Source: Scenedesmus sp. ARA3 (taxonomy: Eukaryota; Chlorophyta; Chlorophyceae; Sphaeropleales; Scenedesmaceae). Taken from it: DNA of 64,000 nt. Where the stretch lies: positions 27,755-91,754 of the forward strand of contig RWJK01001155.1 in NCBI GenBank assembly GCA_004335835.1. Reading direction: 5' to 3'. Under the pieces are notes generated by a model. That model was not told the origin of the DNA and made no database searches. It saw only the letters and a program-made list of their open reading frames with translations. Both the position numbers and the translations under genes were made by a program. Of this stretch, positions 51,601 through 63,937 are shown one piece after another (positions within the stretch are counted from its first letter, which is position 1; the number at the start of each line of letters is the position of its first letter).

Positions 51601-53914
51601 GACTGCAGCACAGATGAGCGGTGGCAGCAACACAGCCAGCAGGGCAACATGTGTTTCAGCACTGTGCACATACTGCTGAGCGTTCAGGTGCAGGCTTACT
51701 CTTAGTTGCCACAGCAATTTAATCATCAGCACCCAAAGCTGCAGCAACAGGGACCCGCAGCCAAGCTCAGCAGCTGGTTCAGGTTGCGTACCTCTGCCCT
51801 GGTGATGGGTGGGTGCTGCTTGCTGGGTGCCGGCTTGGCGGGCTTTGTCTTGAAGCGCACCGGCGTCTTTGCCTGGAACTCGCGCACCTTCTCAGCCAGG
51901 CTCTTGAATGGGCTCTTGGCAATCTGACAGGCACACGCAAGAGCAGCAAGCACGAGACGTGAGTGGAGGCCGGCACTCTGAGAGGCATCAGCACCGGCAT
52001 AACGCTGTTCTTGAAGCAGCACAGAACTGCCTGCTGCTGTAGCTGTTCTGCAATGGGTGTTGTGCATGTGCCAGCAGCTCCTGCATTCCCAGCAGAACAC
52101 GTCAGCTACCGCGCACCTGCTCCGGCCCGCCTGCGCCTGCTGCTGCCCTGTTTGCCAGCCGCTTGTCTGTCTCCAGCTCAATGTCATCAGGCAGCGTCAG
52201 CGGCTTGGTGGAGCGCATCGGCTTGGTGACCCTGGGCTGCAGCACTGCATGCAGCTTCTGCACTGACAGCGGCTGCGTGCGCGATGTAGTGGCCTTGGGC
52301 TGCAGGCAGCATCAGCAGTCAGCAGTAGTAAGGACAGAGCCGGCTCATGCAGTGGAACTGTTGCAGCTGCTCGTGATGACAGGTACAAATTCAATGTATG
52401 CTTCCCAAGTTGCAGCTGATCACAGGACGCCTCCACACCCAGAAGAATTAGCGTCGTCACTGGCGCACCTTGTGTGCTGTGACGCACTTGCGGGCCCTGG
52501 TCATTGGTGGGCTGCAGGACAGCGGCGGTTGAACACAAACGCGATCATGTCAGCAGTGGCCTGCAGCGCTGTTGCTGACAATGAGCACAGCAGTGCAGTA
52601 GTTGAGCGGTCTGCTGTGCCTTGCATATGCTGCTGATGCGGATGTTTATGTCTGGCATAGCATGGCCATTGTGTCAAACAGGGATGCCTGGGTGAGCTGG
52701 TTGAAACTCAGGCGCCTCATCAGCTGGTGAACTTGCTACCATGAGCTACAGCAGCATCTCCTAATGACTGGGCGGTCACTGAGCAACACGCAGCTCCCGT
52801 CCTGTGGATGCCGTACCTGCCCCCGCCGCTGCGCGCCTTGCCTTCAGGCACTGGCGAGCAGATGTGCACGCCCAGCCGCGACATGCTGCGCGTCACCGGC
52901 GGCTCTGTGCGTGAGCCATCCTTGGTGCTGCAGATGCGGCGCGCACCTACACCTAGACTTTTGCGCGTGCCAACACCCATGCTCTTGCGCGCAGGTGCGG
53001 CTGCTGCTGCTGTCGCTGCTGCTGCTGCAGCTGCAGGGGCTGGAATGCCGGCAGGCGCTTCTTCTGCTGCTGCCCCTGCTGCCTTTGCTGGAGCGCCAGC
53101 TGCTGCTCCAGCTGCTGCTGGCGCACTGCGTCCCACTGCTGCTGCTGAAGTATTGGCTGTGTTTGGTGCGGCTGCAATGCAAAAGCAATAGTTGCCGCAA
53201 ACAAGGTTAGGCTTCTAACAGGTTTATCTATGTTGCTGCCCGCTCACAAGAGATATCGGCTTCGCACACATCGCCGGGCCAAGAAGGTGCTCACCTGCTG
53301 CAGCATTTGGCTTGCTGCCATGGCCAGCGGCCAATGATATTTTGCGCTCGGCAGCCTGGCCCCAGTTAGTGACTATATTGCTCTTCTTCTTCTCCCCTGG
53401 AGGTGCTGCTGGTGCCTGTGCTGCTGCTGCTGCAGGTTGCTGCTCCTGCAAGTACACAACATTTGTATATGGTTTGCAGGTCCTGTATGTGATTTGAATT
53501 GCTGACATGTTGCAGCAGCAAGTTGCAAACAAGGTATGATATGTATCTTTTTGGCATGGTCTGCAAATTTATGTGCCGAACAACGCCCCAACTTGGCAAT
53601 GAATGCGGCACTACTATGCTTGGCAGTACCCCTGCGCTTACCTGCTGTATCTGCTTGAAAGGCTCTCTCTCGCCTACTGCACCTGCAAAACGACGTGTTA
53701 AGATGTCAACACGGCAGCCACGACAGCATTTGCTGCTGCCAGCTAGACCATTCATGCGCTCACCCTTCTCTGGTTTGACTCCTGGCCCGTCAGGTGCGGA
53801 ATCAAACCACTTGTCGCATGGTGTGCCACCACCGTCCATGGCCTCGAAGTCATAATACCTAGGAGCGTCGAACTCAAACCTCTCATCAAAATCTGCAACC
53901 TGGTCCACCTCCAT
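48620..53914 (-). CDS. TPX2: TPX2 spindle-assembly / microtubule-binding protein
   Basis: Sixteen exons right to left: 53764-53914, 53642-53682, 53295-53445, 52817-53171, 52469-52511, 52117-52299, 51792-51923, 51484-51602, 51024-51228, 50709-50789, 50458-50519, 49971-50259, 49651-49734, 49284-49436, 48958-49041, 48620-48733. All join in phase to 748 residues. The N-terminus has the acidic aromatic DERFEFDAPRYYDFEAM and KWFDSA seen at the Aurora-binding end of plant TPX2. The middle repeats Ser-Pro-x-x-T-x-x-R units (KSPLLRTKLRS, SPQLMTSRRARAPT) and FRAQPLNRSIL. The C-terminal TPX2 domain has GPFVVHESDAP, EERRRQAELKRRQEEEATRQYRKKLRF-type helix and ends ARPMPSFEHPYM...PLTNPKTPNFASKKLKK. TPX2 nucleates spindle microtubules and activates Aurora kinase under Ran control. 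Confidence 0.92.
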
Positions 53915-55861
53915 TGCACCTGGGACCCAGCAGCAGCAATGCAGCAGCAACAGGACCAGCCTTCGAGCTTAGCAGCTTTGGTTCGCTCGCTGCGCCGTGT
54001 GTTATGCGCATCAGAGCAACGGTTGCTTACTTGGCGCGCCTGAGCTCTGCACCTGTCACTGCTACCCAAGAATGGCTTCTATCAGCCTAACGAGTGCATG
54101 TGCAGCGTTGGCAGCCCCTGTCCTGCCGTGAGCCGCCTCCAGCGGCTAAAGTGCAGCCACAGTTTCACAAAGTAAAACTTCGTCGGTCTGCTCAGCTCGT
54201 CCGTGAAGGTATCTTGCAGCAAACAACCGGCACGCGGACAGCCTGGATGTCTGTAGCTACTGCAGTAATATCTCCCAATGGCTGCAAAGTGTAAAAATTT
54301 GTCGACTGGCTCTCGCAAAGGCACGGCTCTCACTGCATGTTTGAACATTGTCAGGTGGTTTAGGGTTGACCTGATCCTACTGTGCTGGCAGCACTTTCTG
54401 CATTTGGTTGCACACGTACGATGCGCTGGCATCGAGTTGCCGAACGCAGAATGATTTGCTGTAATGCAATATCGCCGTACGTTCATACCCTCTGCTGCAG
54501 CTGTCACACGCCACAGTGATGATGCTGTGCAGGATGCCGCATCCTGCTAGGCTGGCACCTCATCCAGATATCTTCCAGGAAAATCATGTAGCAAACAGAT
54601 GATAGCAGTTGGTTCAAATGATCCGTTGCTCGTTTGTAGAATTCATGACAGTGGTCTGTTCAAGGATGCACTCTTGCAGAGGTGCAAGATCCATCAGGCC
54701 CCCTGAGGCTTACTACTAGCAGCTATTCTGGTCAGCCCCTGCGATGGGGTGAAATGTTCGCCGAGCATAGTACAGACCATAGCAGGATGCACAAGGTGAC
54801 GTGGCTGTCATATTATTCAATGATTCAGGTGTGCAAAATAAGAAAAACAAGTGGCAGGTATACTCCAGGCTAGCTGCCGCTTGACGAGCTTCCTGGTGAC
54901 GAGCTTCTCCTGGGGTTTGAACATTTGTTTGACCAGGAAACAGCATGTGGCACATGCGTGGTGCTGAAAAGCACGGCGGGAGAGTGTTTTCTGCATCAGG
55001 GTTCAACCCTAAGGTAGTGGTTGCTCAAGTCAAGCCGGCCGTTGTATTCAAACATAGGCCCTGCGCAGGCACTGGTTTGACTGGTCCTGTGTGTGATTGA
55101 CACTGTGCACAGGGCGCACGCCGGCCCGGCGCACTGCGCATGGCATGCGCCCAGGGCGCATGCGATTCAGGCGAGGGATGCATGCACAAAGGGTAAACAA
55201 TTGAAACATGATGGCCAATCGGCCTCTGTCACCAAAATTATCATCACTAGCCAAATACACAGGAGCAGCAACCTCAGGGGCCCTGGCCTCAGGCCCGGGT
55301 ACAGCAACAGGCTGTTGCTGTACAATCATGCTGCTGCTGCAGCATCAGCAGTGCTGTGTATCATTAATGGTGTTGTTAAATTGCGGTGTGATGTGATTTT
55401 GGCAGCATGCGGAATGCGTCAAAGGCTTATACAAGCTCGCGCACACCATTGGTGGTCCACCAACCAGCCACCTTGTGAGGCACACCACACAGCTGCTATG
55501 GCACTGGCTGAGCTCGCAGAAGGACTGCATGTGCTGCGATATCAAAATGTTGCATAAAAGGAGGTAAAAGGCCACCTTGAGCTAGCACACCCGCCTTCCC
55601 TGAGCGTATCAAGCAGGAAATCCTCCGTTGAAGGAGTCTTGCCTACGCATAGGTCACACGCGCATTTAAAGCAGCATATTAGAAATGGATGGACTTCGAT
55701 TGAACCAAAATAGAGCTGTATCGGCAAACCCTGGCCCCGGCAGAACCGCAGCTGTGTTGTGCGGTGATTTTCTGCTTGCCTGCTGTTCACGGCCTCTTAC
55801 TCAGGCATTGGGACGGCTAGGCTCTGTCTCTGCCTTACCGACATTGCAGCATTCACTCACA
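53915..55861. promoter_or_regulatory. Divergent region between TPX2 and ribosomal protein S1
   Basis: About 1.95 kb with both promoters. The S1 reading frame is open upstream to an ATG at 55685. Short ORFs around 54082-54507 show no family resemblance. No gene was recognised. Confidence 0.5.
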
Positions 55862-58800
55862 ATGGCCCTGCTGTCTCGACGCCACCTGCTGTGTGGTGCC
55901 CGCACCACGAGCACTCCTGTGCTGCGCAGCAGCCTGCCAAACAGGCGTCACATTGGTCGTGTGGCAGCTATCGAGGAGCAGGAGACAACCTACCAGCCTG
56001 AGCTGAGCAATGCAGCCGTCAGTTCACCACAGCCAGATGTGGCGGAGAAGAACTATAAGATTGAGGAGCTAGACGCAGCGCAGGAAGAGCTGCTGTCATG
56101 GATGCTTTTCTGGGATGGTGCAGCTCAGGAAAAGGACCTGGACGAGATGCAGGACTATGAGGAGCTCGCTGACCAGGCCCAGTTCGACGAGGCCTTCGAG
56201 GTGGAGGTCGAGGACATGCTGGAGGCCGCCAGCGAGACCAACCTGCGTCCAGGACAGAAGGTTCTTGGCACTGTCTACGAAGTGGATGAGGATGGCGCCT
56301 ACGTTGAGATCGGCGCCAAGTCAGCAGGTTTCGTGCCACTGTCAGAGTGCTCCCTGGCACGCCTCAAGTCGGTGAGCAGCCTGGAAAGGGCTTGACTGGT
56401 TGTATTATCAACCCTCTTGCTGAACCAGCAGCTTGCTGGGCAGTCTGGCTTACGGTTGGGGACAGCGAGCAGCAGCAGCTGCTGCTGGAGCAGTAACAGC
56501 AGTGTTGATGGGCCATTTGTAACCCCTCCTGCCTGCTTTGCGCTGCCTGCAGCCCCTGGAGGTGCTGAGGCCCGGCATGGTGCGTGAGTTCATCGTTGCA
56601 GAGGAGGAGGATGAGTACGGAGAGATCATCCTGAGCTTGGCAGCCATCGAGGTGCGTGCCACATCCGATGACACAGCAGTGGAGCAGCAGCAGCAGCACA
56701 GCAGCAGCAGCACAGCAGCAGCAGCTGTGGTCCTGCAGTGGTGCTGCTGACTCCTTTTGCTGACATGTATAGTTGCATCCCTGTTGCTTAGCAGCGTGCA
56801 GTGCAAGTACGTGTAGGGCTGCCCAAGTGCATGCGCTGCTGGTAAACCGGGTGCACACGTCGACACCATGCCAGTTTCGTGGTGCACGAGCAGCATAAAG
56901 CTGCTGTGCGGGGGAGAAACATTGTCCAGCTGTGGACGCTTGCGTCACACGCCCTTTGAAGGCCTCCTGACGCGCTGTTCCCTGCTTTCTTCATTGGCGC
57001 TGTTTATCCATTGCTGTTGCAGGCCGAGACCTTCTGGCACAGGATCAAGTCCATGCAGGTGGACGACGTGCCAGTGTATGTGACAGTCACAGCAGCAACA
57101 CGCGGCGGCCTGCTAGTGCAGTACAACCACCTGGAGGGCTTCATCCCAGCCAGCCACCTGGGGCAGGTGTGCGCGGCTGCGTGTGCTGCATGCAGCACGC
57201 ATGTTTGCAGGCAGGCGGTGCAGCGCGTGCAGAGCATTGTAGCAGCTGCAGAAGGGCTGTGCAGCGTCAGGCTAGGCAGTGCGGTGTGCTTGCGCTGAAA
57301 GCAGGGCCTGCAGGTTGTGCAGCCTCAGAGCCATATGATGCTGCTTGCCGGACGTGCCCTAGCGACGCACGCTGTGCTGCTGCGTCAGGCAGCTCGTGCC
57401 TGGCGGTCAATGCCGTGCCTAGCTGCATAGGCTGATTGTTTACATGCGCACAACGACTTTGCCCTGCTGCAGCCAGCGGCCCTCGTTCTGCTGCTATGCT
57501 GTGGTCGTGGCCGCTGCATTGCAGTCGGTACGCATGGCGCTCAGCCCGGGTATGTGCTTCAGCTCCTTGCAGCGCTCATGTCTCGCACCATGCCTCACGC
57601 TGCCTGCTGCGCTTGCTGACCCTGGTGTTTCCTGCAGACGCTGAACAGCGAGAACATGGAGGACTATGTGGGCTATGAGCTGCCAGCCAAGTTCCTGGAG
57701 GTGGATGAGGTGAGGAGCCGCCATATCGGGATTGTGCAGGCAGCGCAGTGCGTGGTGTAGTATACCTAGGCTGGCAGGGAGCGCATAAAGGCAGACAGGC
57801 ATGTAATTACAGTGCGGCGTTGGCTTTTAGACAAGCAAACACAGAGGGCTCTGGCTGCGTGGTCACCTGCTGTCTAGCGTGGCACCACACTGCGCAGTGA
57901 GTAACCCCGCAGCTAGCGCACTCTCTGCTGGTGCTAGGCATGTAAGCCGATCGTCAGTGTGTTGTGTCAGCGGTTCGTAATGCCAGACATGAATCGTCTG
58001 CAATTATAAGACAGCTTGCGCTGGCACACCTAGTGCACATGCTCAGCTGCACCCAGACGCTTGGCTTGCTGCTGGCCCCAGCACCGTTATGAACCAAAGC
58101 ACTGTTCATCGCTGCACATGCGCGTGGCTGCTGTGCGTTGTGTGTTCAGTCTGTCTTACGCACACATCCGCTCATCTTGCCCTGTCCTGCCTTTCTTTCC
58201 GGTAACCGCAGGAGGAGGAGCGCCTGGTGTTCAGCCACCGCCGCGCCAGCAGCGACGCCGACATGCAGAACTTCCGCGTGGGCGACGTCGTGACCGGCGT
58301 GGTGACCAGCGTCAAGGTGTACGGCGCATTCCTGGACATTGGCGGCGCCATGGGCCTGCTGCACATCAGCCAGATCACGCACGAGCGCCTCACCACAGTG
58401 GAGCAGGTCCTGCAGGTGGGTGCGGCGGCTGTGATGGGCGACGGCCGTGGGGTGGGCCGGAGCTGTGATGCAGCCAATGTGGGTGTGTTACGATGTACTA
58501 CTGCTTTTCGTCACTGTATTCGTGGTCACAACGTCGGCAGCTGCAGGCGATGCGCAGTTTTTGTACAGGGGGATGGGCAATGATGCTGCAGTCATAGAAC
58601 TGCCAGAGTCGTGCGGTGGTGCACCAGTTTCTCCGCCACCATTCTTGACAGCACCGGCAACTCCCAACAGCATCGCTTGTCTTGACGCCCCTGCATATGC
58701 TCCTGCCGCACCACTCCGCCTGCTTTCAAAACTCCAGGTCGGCGACAAGCTCAAGGTCATGATCCTGTCCATGGACCTGGACAAGGGCCGCGTGACGCTG

Positions 58801-59049
58801 TCCACCAAGAAGCTGGAGAAGGAGCCGGGAGACATGCTGCGCGACCCGCAGCTGGTGTTTGAGGGCGCAGAGGCCATGGCCGAGTCGTTCCGCACACGCA
58901 TCGCCAACGCAGAGCAGGGCCAGTACGTGAGCGATGACCCCGACCTCATGGCAGCAGAGCAGGGCTTTGTAACAGACCCTGCAGCAGCACCAGGTCAGCC
59001 CATCGACCCCGCAGCACAGCAGCAGTACGCGTTTGACGTCAACCCGTGA
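55862..59049 (+). CDS. Plastid ribosomal protein S1
   Basis: Six exons: 55862-56371, 56553-56651, 57023-57166, 57638-57709, 58212-58415, 58738-59049, in phase, 446 residues. A basic Ser/Arg-rich transit peptide of about 37 residues ([18 protein letters not shown]) precedes an acidic linker. Three S1 RNA-binding modules follow: [35 protein letters not shown]; the variant [41 protein letters not shown]; and the most canonical, [36 protein letters not shown]...[27 protein letters not shown]. The protein sits on the 30S plastid subunit and recruits mRNA for translation. Length and domain number match algal PRPS1, with a C-terminal Gln/Ala/Pro tail. An upstream in-frame ATG at 55685 is possible but gives an atypical leader. 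Confidence 0.92.
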
Positions 59050-60746
59050 CCGCCCAACTGACGAGCGGCGGGCGGCCTGCTTGTCGGGCTGCGTGCGGCT
59101 GCTGCAGCAGCAGTGGCGGCGCAGTGCTGGCGGCAGGGGCAGCCGCGCAAGCAGCAGCAGCAGCTATTGTTAGGGCGGCAGGCGTGCGCCGCGTGCAGAT
59201 GCAGCAGCAGCAGCTGCCGAGGTTGCACAGCAATGTGCAGCGTGGTCAGCAGCTAGAGCTGCAGGCATTGGTGCAGCTTACCGGAGTGCGGGGCATTGTT
59301 TGTTTTCTATGTGTGTGTGCAGCGGGCCAGCGGGTTGGGTGGATGGTGGTGGGGAGTGTTTCGGGCGGCTGGCTGGTCAGGGTTTCGTGGGATGTGTGCT
59401 AGCGAGTCTTTCCATGAAGACTGAAGGGCGGATCCAAAGCAACGTTTGGCAGGCTGGAGGTGCAATCTTGTGTATCTAGGGTGCTTTGCATGGCCAAATC
59501 AGGGGCAATGAGTAGTCAGTCTACTGCATGCTTTTGCATTTGGGCACGTGCTGTGGTGCGGTCTCTCCTCGTGCTGGTCTGCGCGCGTCCCCGCATTGGT
59601 GACGCGTTTTTGTCACAGTTTTTGCAGCTGGTTGTAGCGGCACAGGCAAAGTCACGCAGCAAGGCTGCGCCTGCTGCAACGCTGCTGCCAGAGCAAAATA
59701 ACAAGTCATGAAATGTGGTGCTGGTCAGCTTGGCTGGTGCTTGCTGCAACCAGGAGTGCACTGCCACAGCTTTGCTGCTATCGAGTAGCACAGTAAGCAT
59801 GGTTTTGCCGAGAGCATGTTGTTTGGCGCCATTGGCTTAGCTTGATTAATGTGTAGCCTGACTGAGGTGTTGCGGGGTCGCATGCACTGCTTGAAGCCAT
59901 ATTCTTGCTTGGCAGTTGCAGCAACAGCACTGTTTGGCATTGGACAGCTGTGGCAGCTGCAGTGGCGCGTGCACAGCTGCCTGGCTCCAGGAGTGCTCTC
60001 TTGAGCACTGGAAGAAACAGTGCTGGCGTGTGGTACAGCAAGGTTTGCAGCAGATTGCTTGCATTCCAGCTGCTGTGGTGGAGGCGGTATTTTTGTTCTG
60101 ATCGCATTGCTGCCTGGCGCTCGACCCTAGTCAGCGAGGCAGCTGCGACTTGGGGAGCAGCACACGGCCGGCTGGCCTGCTGATCATGATAACTGCAGGC
60201 AGAGGATGGTACGCACTTTTGTTGTTGGACATTTGACATATATGGTATGCACGCAGGTGGCTGTCAGCATCTCCAGAGTAACCATGCAAACACCCCGTAT
60301 ATGTCGAGACTGTACGTATGAAGGGAACGCAATCGGCAAGAGTCTTTATAAGGGACAATCACTGCATTCATCTCTGGCTGCTTTGCTGTGGTGTCAGGCA
60401 TGTGCAACGCGTGGCTGGCAGCACGTCAATATCACAGCAGCAGATGACAGCAGGCAGCTCAGGGTGGAGGCAGCTGAACTGCTGAGCACATGGTATCGGC
60501 TGTTGACATTTAATGCGCCAATCCTAAGCTGAACACGCAGCAGGCTAGTGACGGTTTGGCACCGTCATCCGTGCAGAACGTTGAAACGGGGTCCGAGATG
60601 GGGTGCAGCGAGTGACACCATGTGGTCCAACGAAATGCTACTACGCCTCCGTGAGCGTAACGCACAAATATAAAGCATGATTGGTACGTGTTCAGTGATG
60701 AGCGTAGCGGAGAGGCGATGAGTCTACGTCTCACTGCAAACACGAG
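59050..60746. other. Spacer between ribosomal protein S1 and pullulanase genes
   Basis: About 1.7 kb with the S1 3' untranslated region and the pullulanase promoter. A short perfect inverted repeat, TGACGGT / ACCGTCA with a 5-base loop, lies at 60549-60567, about 180 bases before the pullulanase start. No TGTAA was seen close to the S1 stop and no gene was recognised. Confidence 0.5.
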
Positions 60747-63700
60747 ATGCAGGCCAGCAGGCTCACACCACTGTCTCGTTCATGCTCAAAGTACACCAGA
60801 AGAGTAAACGTGCCTTGTGATCGCAAGCCAACGGTTATACGCTGCCAACACCCTCACAGCATCTCGGCAGACAGGACTGAGGCCACCAGTACCACCAAGA
60901 AAAACACGATTCGTGTGCATTACCACAGGAGGGACCTGAACTACGCCGTGAGATACTCTCGGGCACGACAGCGCAGCTGATCAGCTGCTGGCACCTGCTG
61001 CTGTCAGACTGCCAACAGCACTGCTGTTGCTGCTGAACATCGGCACAGTGCAGTAGGGTTGCTACCCGCCCAGCAGCCCCTGTGCAAAGCAGCATCAGCC
61101 ATCAGTCAAAGCACAGCCAAAAGGTGTCAATATTTGTGTATGAGACACCTTCCTCAGCTGCTGTTTGCAAATCGCCCTGCCTAGAGAGGCAGCGGCACTG
61201 GGAAGGATGGGCGCGGCACATCACTGCATCGATCACTGTGTGCGCTGCGCCGGCTGCATGCTGTGCAGGGCTGGGGCTTGCACATCTGGGGTGATGTAGA
61301 GCATCCAACACCCTGGAGCAGTGCAAAGCAGCCGACTGGCTCAGGGCCTGAGGGGCCTTACTGGGACGTGGTGCTGCAGACCTCAGCCAAACATGTGGGG
61401 CTGCTGATACACAAGGGCGAAGAAAAGGCAGCAGGTGACAGCAGCCAAAGCATCCCACTGCAGAAGCAGATGCAGGTCGTGCACATACCAACAGACAGGT
61501 GTTTGTCTGAGAGGCATGCAAGCAAAGCTTAGGCTGCGTGATCTATATCCGTTGTTGCAGCAGCTGGCAAGCGCAGGGAAACTGCATGCCCCACCCTGTC
61601 TACTGAAGCACCTCATCGGTTGAACATGCATTTTGCTAACAATTTGCGTGCGTAAGAGCCCGATCTGGTGCAAGTAGATGCAGGTTCGTCTCCAAGGTTT
61701 TGCAAAGTAGTGCTCGCTGATCAAGTTTCACAAGCACGGCAGCCTTAGGGCAACAGCGTGTGTCAATGCGTGCGTCCTGCATGGGACGCACTGCATCCAT
61801 AGGAAAAAGTGAGCTCTGCTTGTAGGCCTGACCCTTGGGTTTTTTCCTGCTGGTGCTGCTGGTGCTGGTGCTGCTGCTGCTGCTGCTGCTGCCAGGTGCC
61901 GAGCACGTGGACCCCAGCAAGGCTGGCGAGGTGTGGCTGGTGCAGAACGAGCAGCACCCCTTCTTTGAGGTGCCCGACATGAGCCACATCCCAGCAGGCA
62001 CGCTGTTCAAGAGCTACGCGCACTGGTGAGAGCAAGCAGCAGCAACAGCAGCAGCAGCAGCAGCAGAGCTCGAGGCCAGCTTGCAGCATGAGCAGCAGCA
62101 GCAGACATAAGTAGCAGGGACAGCAGCTGGCTGCTCATCACATCTGTGAGCAAACAGCAAGCAGCGACGTACCGCTTGCCTCAGCACTGAACAAAATCAA
62201 TCCTTTCAAGCGCGCACTTCAACCAGCTTGCACTAGGTGAGGTGTGAAGGCAAGAACCTTCCCACACAGTATCAGCCAAGGCAGACTGCCGCATGCGCAT
62301 CTGCACCCCTGCGCCACGCTACAGCCTGTTCAGCAACCTGCCATGCTGTGCCACATCATCATGCCGCAGGGTGAAGGCCAGCAGCCTGGTATGGCGTGTG
62401 CAACGTGGCATTTGCAACGTGCCTGCCTCTGCATGGCACCACTGCACCACACTACAGCTTTTTCAATGCATGCTGCTGGCTTCTGTGTCACTTTGCTCAC
62501 ACTTCCAACAGGGTGAAGGCCAGCAGCCTGGTGTGGCGCGTGCCTGTGAGCGAGGATGGGGAGCTGAGCAGCCCCCAGCGTCTGTTCCAGCTGCACTTCA
62601 GCAGGGACAGCAGGATGCACGTGACAGGTGCGGCCGGCGTGATGGATGTGGCATGTGGCATGGCGCCTGGGCTGTACACAGCGGGAGCTTGCAGCAGACT
62701 GTCGGCTTTTTAGAAGTGCACTTGCGGCTCAAAACGGTATGGATGGAAGTTGAGCAAGGTTTGGCCTTGCTCGCAAACGCAGCAGGCAGCAGCGGAGTAC
62801 ACATGGGAGGGCACATGACAGCTGCGCATCATATGTCTGCAGCTGGTATGTGACTGATGGAGCCCAGCCATGCACAGCAACCACACCACCAGTGTTTTCA
62901 TTTCCTGTTGTGCACTGCGTATCTCCACATTCGAATGCCTGGCCATGTGACAAACCGCTCAACATGCAGGCAAGGGCATTGAGGGTGCCGATGAGGTCAT
63001 CCCGCTGCGCATTGCCGGGCTGAACATCCCTGCTGACGTCATGGCCAAGTACCCGCACCTGTTTGGCAGCACACACCTGGAGATCGACCCTCAGCACATG
63101 CGCAAGGTGAAGAGAGCGTACTGCATTAAGAGTTGCGCCTGCAGCCTGACACCTCCCCAGTAATGCTAAGCAGGGTGGAGCTATGTGCTGCCTCCTTTAC
63201 CTATCATGTGCTGCACTTTGCCACATAGTCCGTAAGTCAACACCGCCTGACGTGTTGCACACTAGCTGCGGTTACACCTGCCAGCGGACACCACAACATC
63301 ACCAGCGCGCCCTCTTATAACTGTGCAGCATCAAACTGTGTCAGTACGCTGTGCTGCGGCTGTCGCGCTGCTGCAGGTGCGTGAGTATTGCAAGGGCCAG
63401 GTGGCGCTGAGTGTGCAGAGCCACACGGGGCGCGTGCTGGACTGCACGGGTGTGCAGCTGGCCGGCATGCTGGACGACCTGTTTGCGACAGACGAGCCGC
63501 TGGGCGACCACATCGGCAGGGACACCAAGAGCCGCGCAGTCAGCGTGTGGGTGAGTTGCTGCTGCTGACACTGAGACTGCATTGTGCATGTAAGCGTTTG
63601 AGCAAGTGGTAGGCAGATGATGTGCTCAGAATGGATGATCCCAGTCGAAGCTGTGAAGAATTGCGGCTGCAGTTGCAGACGTGAGTGATGAGGCAGGCAG

Positions 63701-63937
63701 GTGCATGCTATGCTGCTGCAGTGTGGCGCATGGCGACCTGTATGTGTAGTTCTACTGTTAGTGTGGTGCACTTGGATGTCGTGGGGGATTTAACGCCTGG
63801 ATGTTGCATTTCATTGCGCTGATTAGCAAGAAATGAACTGAAACTGCTGTGCCTGCCTGCCTACCTGCGCCCTGCCCAAGCACAGCCCTGCTGGTCAAGA
63901 ATTTCAGTGGGAAGTAAACATGCAACCAGTTTGCTTG

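Noticed and set aside
54082..54507. 142-codon minus-strand frame upstream of TPX2
   Set aside because: Composition rich in Cys/His/Arg, no family resemblance and no splice link to the TPX2 start.
54585..54660. tRNA-like T-loop (GGTTCAAATGATCC)
   Set aside because: No acceptor stem, D-loop or anticodon arm could be fitted around it.
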